Assembly: GCF_014647415.1 (NCBI RefSeq)
Contig: NZ_BMPD01000001.1
Span: 682,001-746,000, forward strand
Origin: Haloarcula sebkhae
GTDB lineage: Archaea > Halobacteriota > Halobacteria > Halobacteriales > Haloarculaceae
Direction of reading: 5' to 3'
DNA length: 64,000 bases
This document shows, in pieces, positions 7,957 through 15,486 of this stretch. The notes below the pieces were generated by a model. That model ran no database searches. It saw only the letters and a list, made by a program, of their open reading frames with translations, and had not been told where the DNA came from. Position 1 is the stretch's first letter; each line of letters starts with the position of its first letter. Made by a program: the position numbers and the translations under genes.

Positions 7957-9252
7957 TTAGCCCTCGATGAAGCCGGCGGGTTCGTACGCGTGGTCTACGA
8001 CTTCGAACACCTGCAGCAACCCAACGGGGTCACCGTTCTCGTCGAGGTCGATGGGGCCGCTCACGCCGGTGTAGTCCACGTCCGACGGCGAGCCACCGTT
8101 TGCCAGAATTTCGTGCGCTTCCTCGTAGGTAGTCGCTTCCTCACCCTCGGGACGGGTCACGTCCCGGACGACTTCCATGAGCGCCGAGCCGGTGAATTCG
8201 TCGGCGGCTTCGATAGCGAGCGCGCTGACGACCACAGCGTCGTAGGCGTAGGCCGACCACGACGTGGGTTCTTCGCCGAAGCGCTCTTCGAACTCCGAGA
8301 CGAACGCCTGGTAGTTCTCGGCGTCCTGCGGAACGCTCGGAACCACGGCCTTCATTCCATCGAGACTGCCCTCGGGAGCAGATTCGAGGACTTTCGGGCC
8401 CTTGACGCTGTCACCGCCGTACCAAGCGGCTTGGTCAGTGACACCCAGGTCGAACGCTTCCTGGGACATCGTCGCGAACTCCGGCTGGTAGGTGATGAAC
8501 ACCCACGCGTCAGCGTCGGTGTCAGACATCGATGAGATGGTGCTGCTGTAGGAGGACTGGCCCTGGTCGTGGGGTTCGTTGTAGACGATCTCCCCGTCGT
8601 AGGCCTCGATGAAAGCCTCACCGACGGACTGGCCGTAATCGTTGTTGATCCAGGCCAGCGCGGCGGACTCGTTGCCGTCCTCGTTGAGGAGCGACGAAAT
8701 TGCCTCCGCCTGTGCCTTGCCGGCCGGCGGCATCCGGAGCAGGTCCGGGAAGTTCGTCAGGTTCGGGCTGGTGCTGTTCTGACTGATCTGGACGACGTCC
8801 GTGTTCTGGACGACGCTTTCGTGGATAGCCGTGCTGACGCCGCTCCCGACAGTACCGATGAGCAGCGGAACCTCTTCCTGATTGACGAGTGTCTGGGCTG
8901 CACTGACTCCACCCTGACTCGTACTCTGGTCGTCCTGCTGTGAGATCGCCAGTTCGCCGCCACTGACACCGACGGAGTTGATATCGTCAAGCGCGATTTC
9001 CTTGCCGCGCTGGTTCCGCTGACCGAACGCCGACAGTGAACCGGAGAGGCTGTCAACCATCCCGATGGTGTAGGTTTCGGATCCGGAGTCCGTCGAGGCA
9101 TCCGTCGATTCGCCGTCCCCGTCACCGCCGTCACCACCGTCACCTTCGTCGGGAGCACCACCGGAACAGCCGGCGAGACCGACGAGTCCGGCACTCGCAG
9201 CGGCTTTGATTACGCTTCGCCTGTCAATCGAACGCGTGTCATGGTCGTTCAT
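7957..9252 (-). CDS. LIV-type substrate-binding lipoprotein (Tat)
   Basis: A 431-residue amino-acid-binding protein of the periplasmic-binding type I (Peripla_BP_6) family, first gene of the transporter operon. The N-terminus has a twin-arginine signal (DRRSVIKAAASAG) and a lipobox LAGC near residue 28, followed by a Gly/Asp/Ser-rich linker, so it should be an anchored lipoprotein outside the membrane. The fold signatures are GMVDSLSGSLSAFGQ and the later VFITYQPEFATM segment. The substrate is not readable from sequence; a promoter motif shared with P5C dehydrogenase (9296-9310) and the neighbouring proline genes favour proline, hydroxyproline or a related amino acid. A TATA-like element on the minus strand lies at 9283-9289. 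Confidence 0.9.
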   Translation of the reverse strand: MNDHDTRSIDRRSVIKAAASAGLVGLAGCSGGAPDEGDGGDGGDGDGESTDASTDSGSETYTIGMVDSLSGSLSAFGQRNQRGKEIALDDINSVGVSGGELAISQQDDQSTSQGGVSAAQTLVNQEEVPLLIGTVGSGVSTAIHESVVQNTDVVQISQNSTSPNLTNFPDLLRMPPAGKAQAEAISSLLNEDGNESAALAWINNDYGQSVGEAFIEAYDGEIVYNEPHDQGQSSYSSTISSMSDTDADAWVFITYQPEFATMSQEAFDLGVTDQAAWYGGDSVKGPKVLESAPEGSLDGMKAVVPSVPQDAENYQAFVSEFEERFGEEPTSWSAYAYDAVVVSALAIEAADEFTGSALMEVVRDVTRPEGEEATTYEEAHEILANGGSPSDVDYTGVSGPIDLDENGDPVGLLQVFEVVDHAYEPAGFIEG

Positions 9253-9295
9253 GGTATACTGATATCCTTTTTCGTAAGTCCCTGTATAACCCTGT

Positions 9296-9310
9296 CACCG
9301 TCCATGGTAG
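9296..9310 (-). promoter_or_regulatory. Putative operator 1, upstream of the LIV operon
   Basis: Read on the minus strand this is CTACCATGGACGGTG, followed after 6 bp by the TATA-like TTATAC of the substrate-binding gene. The 13-bp part ACCATGGACGGTG is repeated exactly at 12132-12144 and with one change at 12070-12084, always in the same orientation and close to a TATA element. A chance origin is unlikely for an exact 13-mer placed this way. The bound factor is inferred to be the local HTH_10 regulator. Confidence 0.6.
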
Positions 9311-9392
9311 GCACCACGTTCTGGACAGCATACGAGAAGCCGTGAATTAATACTTCTGGAACGCGTTTGCCGTATAGAGTATCGCTACGGCT

Positions 9393-10364
9393 ATGGAACA
9401 AACGGAGTTTACCACGGTAGACACGCATACGGGCGGGGAACCGACGCGCATCGTCCTCAACGGTATCGAAGCCGACACGCTCACCGGAGCGACCGTCCGG
9501 GAGAGACGCGACCGGTTCAAAGCCACGGCTGACGGCGTCCGGCAACTCCTCATGCAGGAGCCCCGTGGCCACGCGGACATGTTCGGGGCGGTCCCGGTGC
9601 CAACCGACCGGGCCGACCTTGGGGTGTTCTTCATGGACACTGATGGCTATCTGGATATGTGCGGCCACGGCCTCATCGGCGTCGTGACCGCACTCGTCGA
9701 ACGGGGCGAACTTCCCGAGTCGCCCGAACTGACCGTCGAAACTCCCGCCGGACTGGTCGACGTAACAGTCGAGATAGCTGATGGCGTCGTCCGCCGCGTT
9801 GCGTTCGAAAACGTCGACAGTTACGTCTGTGAGACGGTTCCCGTCGAACAGGACGGCGTCCCGGTCGAGGCTCGTATCGTCTATGCCGGCAACTACTTTG
9901 CCGTCGTCGACGCTGACAGTCTCGGCGTCACGCTCGACAGCGAGGACGCCACGCAGTGTATCGACCCCGCACTGGACCTCCGGCGAGCAGTCAACGATGC
10001 CGCACCCGAGGACCCGGTCACCGGAGCGCCGGCGACCGTCTCTGCAGTCGAGCTCACCGCCAGCGGCGACGGCGACCGGAGCTGTGTGGTGTTTGCCGAC
10101 GGCTCCGTCGACCGCTCCCCCTGCGGAACAGGCACGTGTGCGCGGTTGACGCTCCATCACGTCGACGGCGACCTCGCCGTCGGCGAGCGTGTCGAAGTGA
10201 CTGGCCCGGTCGGGTCAGCGTTCGAGGGGTACATCAGCGACACCAGCGTCGACAACGGTATCACCGTGACCAGCCCGGTCGTTTCTGGCACAGCGCACAT
10301 CACGGGCGAACACACGTTTTACCGGACCGACGACGATACGCTCGGCAGTTTCACGCTCGCTTGA
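9393..10364 (+). CDS. Proline racemase / 4-hydroxyproline epimerase family enzyme
   Basis: A 323-residue cofactor-independent two-cysteine racemase. The motif DMCGHG (Cys about residue 90) and SPCGTGTCAR (Cys about 243) keep both catalytic cysteines, which separates it from the hydroxyproline dehydratases, where one Cys is replaced. The N-terminus VDTHTGGEPTRIV is typical of the family. The reaction is either L/D-proline racemisation or epimerisation of trans-4-hydroxy-L-proline. Proline dehydrogenase and P5C dehydrogenase next door favour feeding D-proline into L-proline breakdown, since no D-hydroxyproline oxidase is seen here. The start is ATG 9393; a TATA-like CGTATAG at 9369-9375 lies about 20 bp upstream. 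Confidence 0.88.
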   Translation: MEQTEFTTVDTHTGGEPTRIVLNGIEADTLTGATVRERRDRFKATADGVRQLLMQEPRGHADMFGAVPVPTDRADLGVFFMDTDGYLDMCGHGLIGVVTALVERGELPESPELTVETPAGLVDVTVEIADGVVRRVAFENVDSYVCETVPVEQDGVPVEARIVYAGNYFAVVDADSLGVTLDSEDATQCIDPALDLRRAVNDAAPEDPVTGAPATVSAVELTASGDGDRSCVVFADGSVDRSPCGTGTCARLTLHHVDGDLAVGERVEVTGPVGSAFEGYISDTSVDNGITVTSPVVSGTAHITGEHTFYRTDDDTLGSFTLA

Positions 10365-10435
10365 TTTCACCCCTCGAAGAATGATTTTTTTGGTAGGGGG
10401 TGCGTTTAGGCCCATATAGTGGCGTAGTTTCGATA

Positions 10436-11272
10436 ATGATTCCGCCGATAGCGAACAACTTCGTCGCCGGGGAGACAGCGCCGGGAGCGCTCGACCACGT
10501 CGCTTCGCTCAACGACGACGATGTCAAGGGTATCCTAAATCTGCTTGGCGAACACTACGACGAGCGCCAGCCAGCCGACGAGGACGCAGACCAGTACATC
10601 GAGTTGATAGAGGAGATCGACAAGAGCGGGCTCGACTGCTGTATCTCAGTCAAGCCCTCACAGATCGGCCTCGACGTCGGCGACGACGTGTTCGTCGAGA
10701 ACCTCGAACGCATCGTCGCGGTGGGTGACAACCACGATGTCTTCGTCTGGGTCGATATGGAGGACTACACCACGACCGACGTGACCCTCGACGCGTACGA
10801 GCGGCTCGTTACGGAACACGAGGGCGGCGTCGGCGTCTGTACGCAGGCAAACCTCAAACGGACGCCCGAGGACCTCGAACGGCTCGCGCCCCTCCCCGGG
10901 AAAGTCAGACTTGTCAAAGGTGCCTACTCCGAGCCCAAAGAGGTCTCCTACAAGAAGAAAGAGCGTGTCAATGAGGCCTATCGGGACTGTCTCGAACTGA
11001 TGTTCGAGGAGTTCGAAGGTGGCGTCGCCGTCGGCAGCCACGACCCGGCGATGATAGACCACGCGAAGGAGCTCCACGACGAGTACGGCACCGACTACGA
11101 AGTGCAGATGCTGATGGGGGTCCGCGACGACGAACAGCGCGACCTCGCCGCCGAAGGCGTCCCGATGTGGCAGTACATTCCCTACGGCGACAAGTGGTTC
11201 TCCTACTTCTATCGGCGCGTCCGTGAGCGCAAGGAAAACGCGCTGTTCGCCGTCCGGGCCGTTCTGAGTTGA
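10436..11272 (+). CDS. Proline dehydrogenase
   Basis: A 278-residue FAD enzyme that oxidises L-proline to pyrroline-5-carboxylate. The monofunctional PRODH barrel signatures are present: VKGAYSEP (about 160), GSHDPAMI (about 199), QMLMGVRDDEQ (about 226) and the C-terminal YIPYGDKWFSYFYRRVRER, whose two arginines bind the proline carboxylate. The frame is open from GTG 10400, but ATG 10436 gives the compact family start, and a TATA-like CATATAG lies at 10413-10419. It is 72 bp after the racemase gene on the same strand and ends 1 bp before the convergent HTH gene. Confidence 0.92.
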   Translation: MIPPIANNFVAGETAPGALDHVASLNDDDVKGILNLLGEHYDERQPADEDADQYIELIEEIDKSGLDCCISVKPSQIGLDVGDDVFVENLERIVAVGDNHDVFVWVDMEDYTTTDVTLDAYERLVTEHEGGVGVCTQANLKRTPEDLERLAPLPGKVRLVKGAYSEPKEVSYKKKERVNEAYRDCLELMFEEFEGGVAVGSHDPAMIDHAKELHDEYGTDYEVQMLMGVRDDEQRDLAAEGVPMWQYIPYGDKWFSYFYRRVRERKENALFAVRAVLS

Positions 11273-11273
11273 A

Positions 11274-11990
11274 CTACTGGTCCGGGTCGAGGAGTTTCGC
11301 TTCTGCTTTCCGAAGGTGTTCGAGCAGCGTCGTCTTCGAAACGCCGAGTTTCGAGGCGAGTTCGCGCGTCGAGATACCACGCGGCCACGCGTAGTAGTCC
11401 TCCTGCCGGGCAAGTTCGAACGCTTCGCGCTGGCTATCCGAAAGCCGGTCCATCCGCCGGAGTTGCTTCGGATTGCCGCCACCGGCGGACGTGATTCGCG
11501 TGACTTCGATGTCGGCCGACTGCTCCTCGCGGATCTCGTCGAGGAGCGACTCGGCTTCGTCGCGGGAGTCCGGGAAAAACACCGGCCAGTGCTCGCGACC
11601 GTGCCGGACCCGAACCGGATCGTTGTGGATGAACCCGCGCGAGAGCAGGCTGTCGCTGATGGTGTTGTCCGGATCGTACTCGACGAACAGCTCCCGGGTC
11701 GTGTTGCCCGGCGACGAGCCTGTGCCAGTCGCGCCGTGGCGCTCGCGCAACTCCAGCACGGAGTCGGTCAGCGACGAATCACGAGTCGCGTCGATGAGGT
11801 CCTCGACGTCGCTAATACTGTCTGCGTAGGCGGTGAACAGACCCTTCACGCTGCCGTTCTGTGTGTTGTACACGCCGTGAGCCAGCAAACCAGCCGCCGT
11901 CTTGTCGGTCACTTCGAGCGTCCAGCAGTCAGGATGCCAGATGCTCAGGGTAAGCTGGAGTCCCCCGTGTTCTACTTGTGCTTCACTCAT
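11274..11990 (-). CDS. HTH_10 (bacterio-opsin activator type) regulator
   Basis: A 238-residue haloarchaeal transcription regulator. The N-terminal 155 residues form a ligand-sensing domain of the type seen in Bat-like proteins (LTLSIWHPDCWTLEVTD). The C-terminal HTH_10 domain has the usual form: RMDRLSDSQREAFELARQEDYYAWPRG, then the recognition helix-turn-helix STRELASKLGVSKTTLLEHL (about residues 205-225). It sits inside the proline gene group, convergent with PRODH and divergent from P5C dehydrogenase, and its own promoter carries a copy of the shared motif (12070-12084). It is probably the local proline-use regulator and autoregulated; this is inference. Confidence 0.88.
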   Translation of the reverse strand: MSEAQVEHGGLQLTLSIWHPDCWTLEVTDKTAAGLLAHGVYNTQNGSVKGLFTAYADSISDVEDLIDATRDSSLTDSVLELRERHGATGTGSSPGNTTRELFVEYDPDNTISDSLLSRGFIHNDPVRVRHGREHWPVFFPDSRDEAESLLDEIREEQSADIEVTRITSAGGGNPKQLRRMDRLSDSQREAFELARQEDYYAWPRGISTRELASKLGVSKTTLLEHLRKAEAKLLDPDQ

Positions 11991-12069
11991 ATTTGACGCC
12001 CTCCGTATGAAGGGGTGCTAAGGGTAGTCACGATATGGACGCAAATAAAGGTGCGGTTCATAAGGGGAA

Positions 12070-12084
12070 CACCGACCATGGTAG
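12070..12084 (-). promoter_or_regulatory. Putative operator 2, upstream of the HTH_10 gene
   Basis: On the minus strand it reads CTACCATGGTCGGTG, then 6 bp, then TTATGA as a weak TATA-like element. It differs from operator 1 at one base out of 15 and has the same 6-bp spacing to the TATA-like element. Its position in the promoter of the regulator gene fits autoregulation. An alternative TATA, CTTTATTT on the minus strand at 12045-12052, is closer to the start codon. Confidence 0.55.
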
Positions 12085-12131
12085 ATAATGTCGGGTTGTA
12101 GAGGATATCTCAGGTTATTGCCGGCCCCCTG

Positions 12132-12144
12132 ACCATGGACGGTG
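12132..12144 (+). promoter_or_regulatory. Putative operator 3, upstream of P5C dehydrogenase
   Basis: ACCATGGACGGTG, identical over 13 bp to operator 1, placed in the same orientation relative to its gene. The TATA-like ACATATT at 12147-12153 follows immediately and lies about 30 bp before ATG 12180. This is where haloarchaeal activators usually bind, just upstream of the BRE/TATA. Confidence 0.6.
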
Positions 12145-12179
12145 GAACATATTGGTGGGGGACGCGTACAGTACCTACC

Positions 12180-13703
12180 ATGAGTACAGACGACTCACGA
12201 CGACACTACATCGACGGTGAATGGACGACAGGCACCGGCGACGAAACGTTCACAAGCCAGAACCCGGCCACGGGCGAGGCGCTCGCTTCGTTCCACCGCG
12301 GAACAGAAGCCGATGTCGACCGCGCACTGGCCGCAGCAGAGGACGCCTACGACGAGTGGCGCTCGCTCTCGCACATCGACCGCGCGGAATACCTCTGGGA
12401 CATCTACCACGAGCTGCGTGACCGCCACGAGGAACTCGGCGAAATCGTCACCATGGAGTGTGGCAAGGAGATCAGCGAAGGGCTGGCCGACGTCACCGAG
12501 TCCTGGCACATGGTTGAGTGGGCCGCCGGCAACGCTCGCCACCCCCACGGCGACGTGGTCCCGTCGGAAATCGCCAGCAAGGACGCCTATATGCGGCGCA
12601 AGCCGAAGGGCGTCGTCGGCTGTATCACCCCGTGGAACTTCCCGGTCGCGATCCCGTTCTGGCACCTCGCAGTGACGCTGGTCGAGGGCAACACGGTCGT
12701 CTGGAAGCCCGCCGAACAGACCCCGTGGTGTGCCCACATCATCGCCGAGATGTTCGAGGACTCGGGCATCCCGGACGGCGTCTTCAACCTCGTGCAGGGC
12801 TACGGCGACGCCGGCAACGCCATCGTCGAGGACGACCGCGTCGAGACGGTCCTCTTCACCGGGAGCGCCGAAGTCGGCCACAAGATCGCCTCCAAGGTCG
12901 GCGGCGAGCCCGGCAAGATCGCCGCCTGCGAGATGGGTGGGAAGAACGCTGTCATCGTCACCGAGGAAGCCGATCTCGACATCGCCGTCCACTCGGCCGT
13001 GATGTCGAGTTTCAAGACGACCGGCCAGCGCTGTGTCTCTTCGGAGCGTCTCATCGTCCACGAGGACGTGTACGACGAATTCAAGAAACGCTTTGTCGAC
13101 GTTGCCGAAGACATCGCCGTCGGCGACCCGCTGGAGGAAGACACCTTCATGGGGCCGCTCATCGAGGACGATCAGGTCGAGAAGTTCAAGCGCTACAACG
13201 ACCTCGCCCGTGAGGAGGGCGCAAACGTGCTCGTCGACCGTGCCGACCTCGGTGCTGAGGAGATCCCCGAGGGCCACGAAGAGGGCCACTGGGTCGGCCC
13301 GTTCGTCTACGAGATCGACTACGACGAGGACCTGCGTTGCATCAACGAGGAAGTGTTCGGTCCCCACGTCGCGCTGCTTGAGTACTCCGGTGACTTCGAC
13401 GAGGCGCTGGAGATGCACAACAGCGTCGACTACGGCCTCGCCGGCGCTATCATCTCCGAGGACTACCGCCAGATCAACCAGTTCCGCGACGAGGCCGAAA
13501 TCGGCCTCGCCTACGGCAATCTCCCGTGCATCGGCGCGGAGGTCCACCTGCCCTTCGGCGGCGTCAAGAAGTCCGGCAACGGCCTCCCGAGCGGCCGCGA
13601 GGTTATCGAGGCCGTCACCGAGCGCACCGCCTGGACGCTGAACAACTCCAAGGACATCGAGATGGCACAGGGTCTGTCGGCGGACATCATCACCGATGAG
13701 TAA
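12180..13703 (+). CDS. Aldehyde dehydrogenase, probably P5C dehydrogenase
   Basis: A 507-residue NAD(P)-dependent aldehyde dehydrogenase. The motifs are TPWNFPVAIPFWH (nucleotide site, about 152), CEMGGKNAVIV with the general-base Glu near 251, and GQRCVSSERL with the catalytic Cys near 284; IINEEVFGP-like INEEVFGPHVALL follows. Placement next to proline dehydrogenase indicates oxidation of glutamate semialdehyde to glutamate, completing proline breakdown. ATG 12180 is chosen over an in-frame upstream start at 12135 because the promoter elements lie between them. Its stop overlaps the zinc-ribbon gene by 8 bp. Confidence 0.88.
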   Translation: MSTDDSRRHYIDGEWTTGTGDETFTSQNPATGEALASFHRGTEADVDRALAAAEDAYDEWRSLSHIDRAEYLWDIYHELRDRHEELGEIVTMECGKEISEGLADVTESWHMVEWAAGNARHPHGDVVPSEIASKDAYMRRKPKGVVGCITPWNFPVAIPFWHLAVTLVEGNTVVWKPAEQTPWCAHIIAEMFEDSGIPDGVFNLVQGYGDAGNAIVEDDRVETVLFTGSAEVGHKIASKVGGEPGKIAACEMGGKNAVIVTEEADLDIAVHSAVMSSFKTTGQRCVSSERLIVHEDVYDEFKKRFVDVAEDIAVGDPLEEDTFMGPLIEDDQVEKFKRYNDLAREEGANVLVDRADLGAEEIPEGHEEGHWVGPFVYEIDYDEDLRCINEEVFGPHVALLEYSGDFDEALEMHNSVDYGLAGAIISEDYRQINQFRDEAEIGLAYGNLPCIGAEVHLPFGGVKKSGNGLPSGREVIEAVTERTAWTLNNSKDIEMAQGLSADIITDE

Positions 13704-13824
13704 GTCCGTCCAGTCGCCGGAAGTCGGGTCCGTCTGTCCGCGCTGCTGCGGTGAGACGACGACGGCGAAAGGCATCGAGACCTGCACCGACTGCTCGTGG
13801 GTCGGCTGCCTCGGCGCTGACTGA
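13696..13824 (+). CDS. Zinc-ribbon mini-protein, 42 residues
   Basis: A small open frame starting with ATG inside the last codons of the aldehyde dehydrogenase gene (8-bp overlap, 13696-13703) and ending TGA at 13822-13824. The product contains CPRCCGE and, after a spacer, CTDCSWVGC, a pair of cysteine knuckles like those in the small haloarchaeal CPxCG zinc-finger proteins. The overlap suggests translational coupling with P5C dehydrogenase. The function is unknown; a regulatory or protein-binding role is typical speculation for this class. It is too short for common gene callers. Confidence 0.72.
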   Translation: MSKSVQSPEVGSVCPRCCGETTTAKGIETCTDCSWVGCLGAD

Positions 13825-13946
13825 CGCGGCGACCGCGTTTTTCCGTACGGCCCCAGCGTCTGTCCCACACCGTGACGGGGGCCACGGACCGGGTTCACGG
13901 TCCAACTTTTCCAAACCTTAAACCTCTCCCCGTCGAAGTACCGTCT

Positions 13947-14234
13947 ATGAGCGACAACGACAGCAGAAAGAACCTGCGGATGCCGGAAGAGGACGAGGTG
14001 TTCGCCGTCGTCATGGACATGCTTGGCGCGAACCGCGTCAAGGTACGCTGTATGGACGGCGTCGAGCGCACAGCCCGGATTCCGGGCAAGATGCAAAAGC
14101 GCATCTGGATACGCGAGGACGACGTGGTCCTCGTCGAACCATGGGACTGGCAGGACGAGAAAGCCGACATCACGTGGCGCTACGAGAAACAGGACGCCGA
14201 CCAACTGCGTGAGGAGGGCCACATCCAGGAGTAG
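13947..14234 (+). CDS. eif1A: Translation initiation factor aIF1A
   Basis: A 95-residue OB-fold factor that binds the 30S A site with the initiator tRNA. Typical blocks are [18 protein letters not shown], the RNA-binding segment [26 protein letters not shown] and the acidic tail. ATG 13947 is the family start; the upstream part of the frame (from 13872) is non-coding leader. It is followed 42 bp later by rio1, a widespread archaeal neighbour pair. Confidence 0.95.
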   Translation: MSDNDSRKNLRMPEEDEVFAVVMDMLGANRVKVRCMDGVERTARIPGKMQKRIWIREDDVVLVEPWDWQDEKADITWRYEKQDADQLREEGHIQE

Positions 14235-14276
14235 CCCGATTATGTATCTGGCCGCGCGCTCGACGGAGGCGCAAGC

Positions 14277-15212
14277 GTGACAGAGGGGCAGTTCGGCCTG
14301 CTCGACACGGACGATGTTGACTCCCCCGGTGACGAGTGGGAAGAGGTCGACGTCTCCGACACGGAAGCCGACCGCATCGCCCGCAAGCGGGACCGCGAGT
14401 TCAGCGAGTTCCGCGAGCGCATCAAGGACGCCGACCAGTTCAAAGTCGAGGCCAGCGTCTTCGACGATGCCACCTACGGCGCGCTGTACAAGCTCGTGCA
14501 GGACGGCCATATCGACGCCTTCGGCGGGCCGATATCGACCGGGAAAGAGGCCAACGTCTACACGGCGCTGTCGGGCGAGACAGAGGTCGCTGTCAAGGTG
14601 TACCGCATCAACGCCTCCGATTTCAAGGATATGCGGAGCTATCTCGACGGCGACCCCCGCTTCGAGGGAATCGGCTCTGACAAAAAGAAGGTCGTTACCG
14701 CGTGGGTCCGGAAAGAGTCGTCGAACCTCAAGCGCGCCCGCCGGGCCGGGGTCCGGACGCCGGAGCCCATCGCCGTCGAGCGGAACGTCCTCGTGATGGA
14801 GTATCTCGGAACCGAGGAAGGCCGTAGCAAACGTCTCAGCGAGGTCCACATAGAGAACCCCGAGACGGCCTACGAGGTCGTCAAAGAGTACACCCGCCGG
14901 CTGTACGACGCCGGCCTCGTCCACGGGGACCTCTCTGAGTACAACATCGTCTTCCATGAAGGGCAGTTGTACATCATCGACCTCGGGCAAGCGGTCACCA
15001 TCCACCATCCCAACGCCGACGACTTTCTGGAACGGGACTGCCGCAACGTCGCGAACTTCTTCGCCAGACAGGGCGTCGACGCCACGCCGGAGGAATTGCT
15101 CGCGTACGTCCGAGAGTACGCGACGCCGAAAGACAAGACCGACACCGCGCCGGGCAGCGACGACGACGCCGTCCCGCAGGGGACGCCAGCCGACCGTCAT
15201 GAGGACGAGTAA
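14277..15212 (+). CDS. rio1: RIO1-type serine protein kinase
   Basis: A 311-residue atypical kinase needed for late 30S maturation. The visible features are the flexible P-loop ISTGKEANVYTAL (about 86-98), the ATP-lysine in VAVKVYRI (about 105), the catalytic HGDLSEYN (about 216) and the metal-binding IDLGQA (about 234). The C-terminal 25 residues are a polar tail. It starts at GTG 14277, since no ATG is near and the preceding aIF1A stop is close. Archaeal Rio1 works with aIF1A and the KH protein found 3 kb downstream. Confidence 0.93.
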   Translation: MTEGQFGLLDTDDVDSPGDEWEEVDVSDTEADRIARKRDREFSEFRERIKDADQFKVEASVFDDATYGALYKLVQDGHIDAFGGPISTGKEANVYTALSGETEVAVKVYRINASDFKDMRSYLDGDPRFEGIGSDKKKVVTAWVRKESSNLKRARRAGVRTPEPIAVERNVLVMEYLGTEEGRSKRLSEVHIENPETAYEVVKEYTRRLYDAGLVHGDLSEYNIVFHEGQLYIIDLGQAVTIHHPNADDFLERDCRNVANFFARQGVDATPEELLAYVREYATPKDKTDTAPGSDDDAVPQGTPADRHEDE

Positions 15213-15486
15213 CCACCAGCGTTCTGTTCGCTGATGAGTTTTGCGAGGAGGAGCCTTGTCGCTACGTAGACATGTGAATTGTAGCCATTCTCACCTATGG
15301 CACTGAGTTCCGGCAGACAAACCACACCACTCCGGCGTTGTTACCCGCTTCCTCACAACTCGTTTTGATCGTGAAAACCACAGTGTGTAAGTTGTTAGAT
15401 TGAATATATCTCAGCATGAGTGATCTGTCACAGTGTTTCTCGTGCCGTGTGGGCCGGCACTGGCCTGGCCCGAGTAGGTGTGGCTG

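Noticed and set aside
10380-10436. Possible regulon motif before proline dehydrogenase (TTGGTAGGGGGTG)
   Set aside because: The match to ACCATGGACGGTG is about half the positions and lacks the CCATGG core.
12195-15200. A 1001-codon open frame on the minus strand across the aldehyde dehydrogenase, aIF1A and rio1 genes
   Set aside because: It lies antisense to three clear genes, and long antisense frames are common in GC-rich haloarchaeal DNA because of codon bias. The translation matches no domain.
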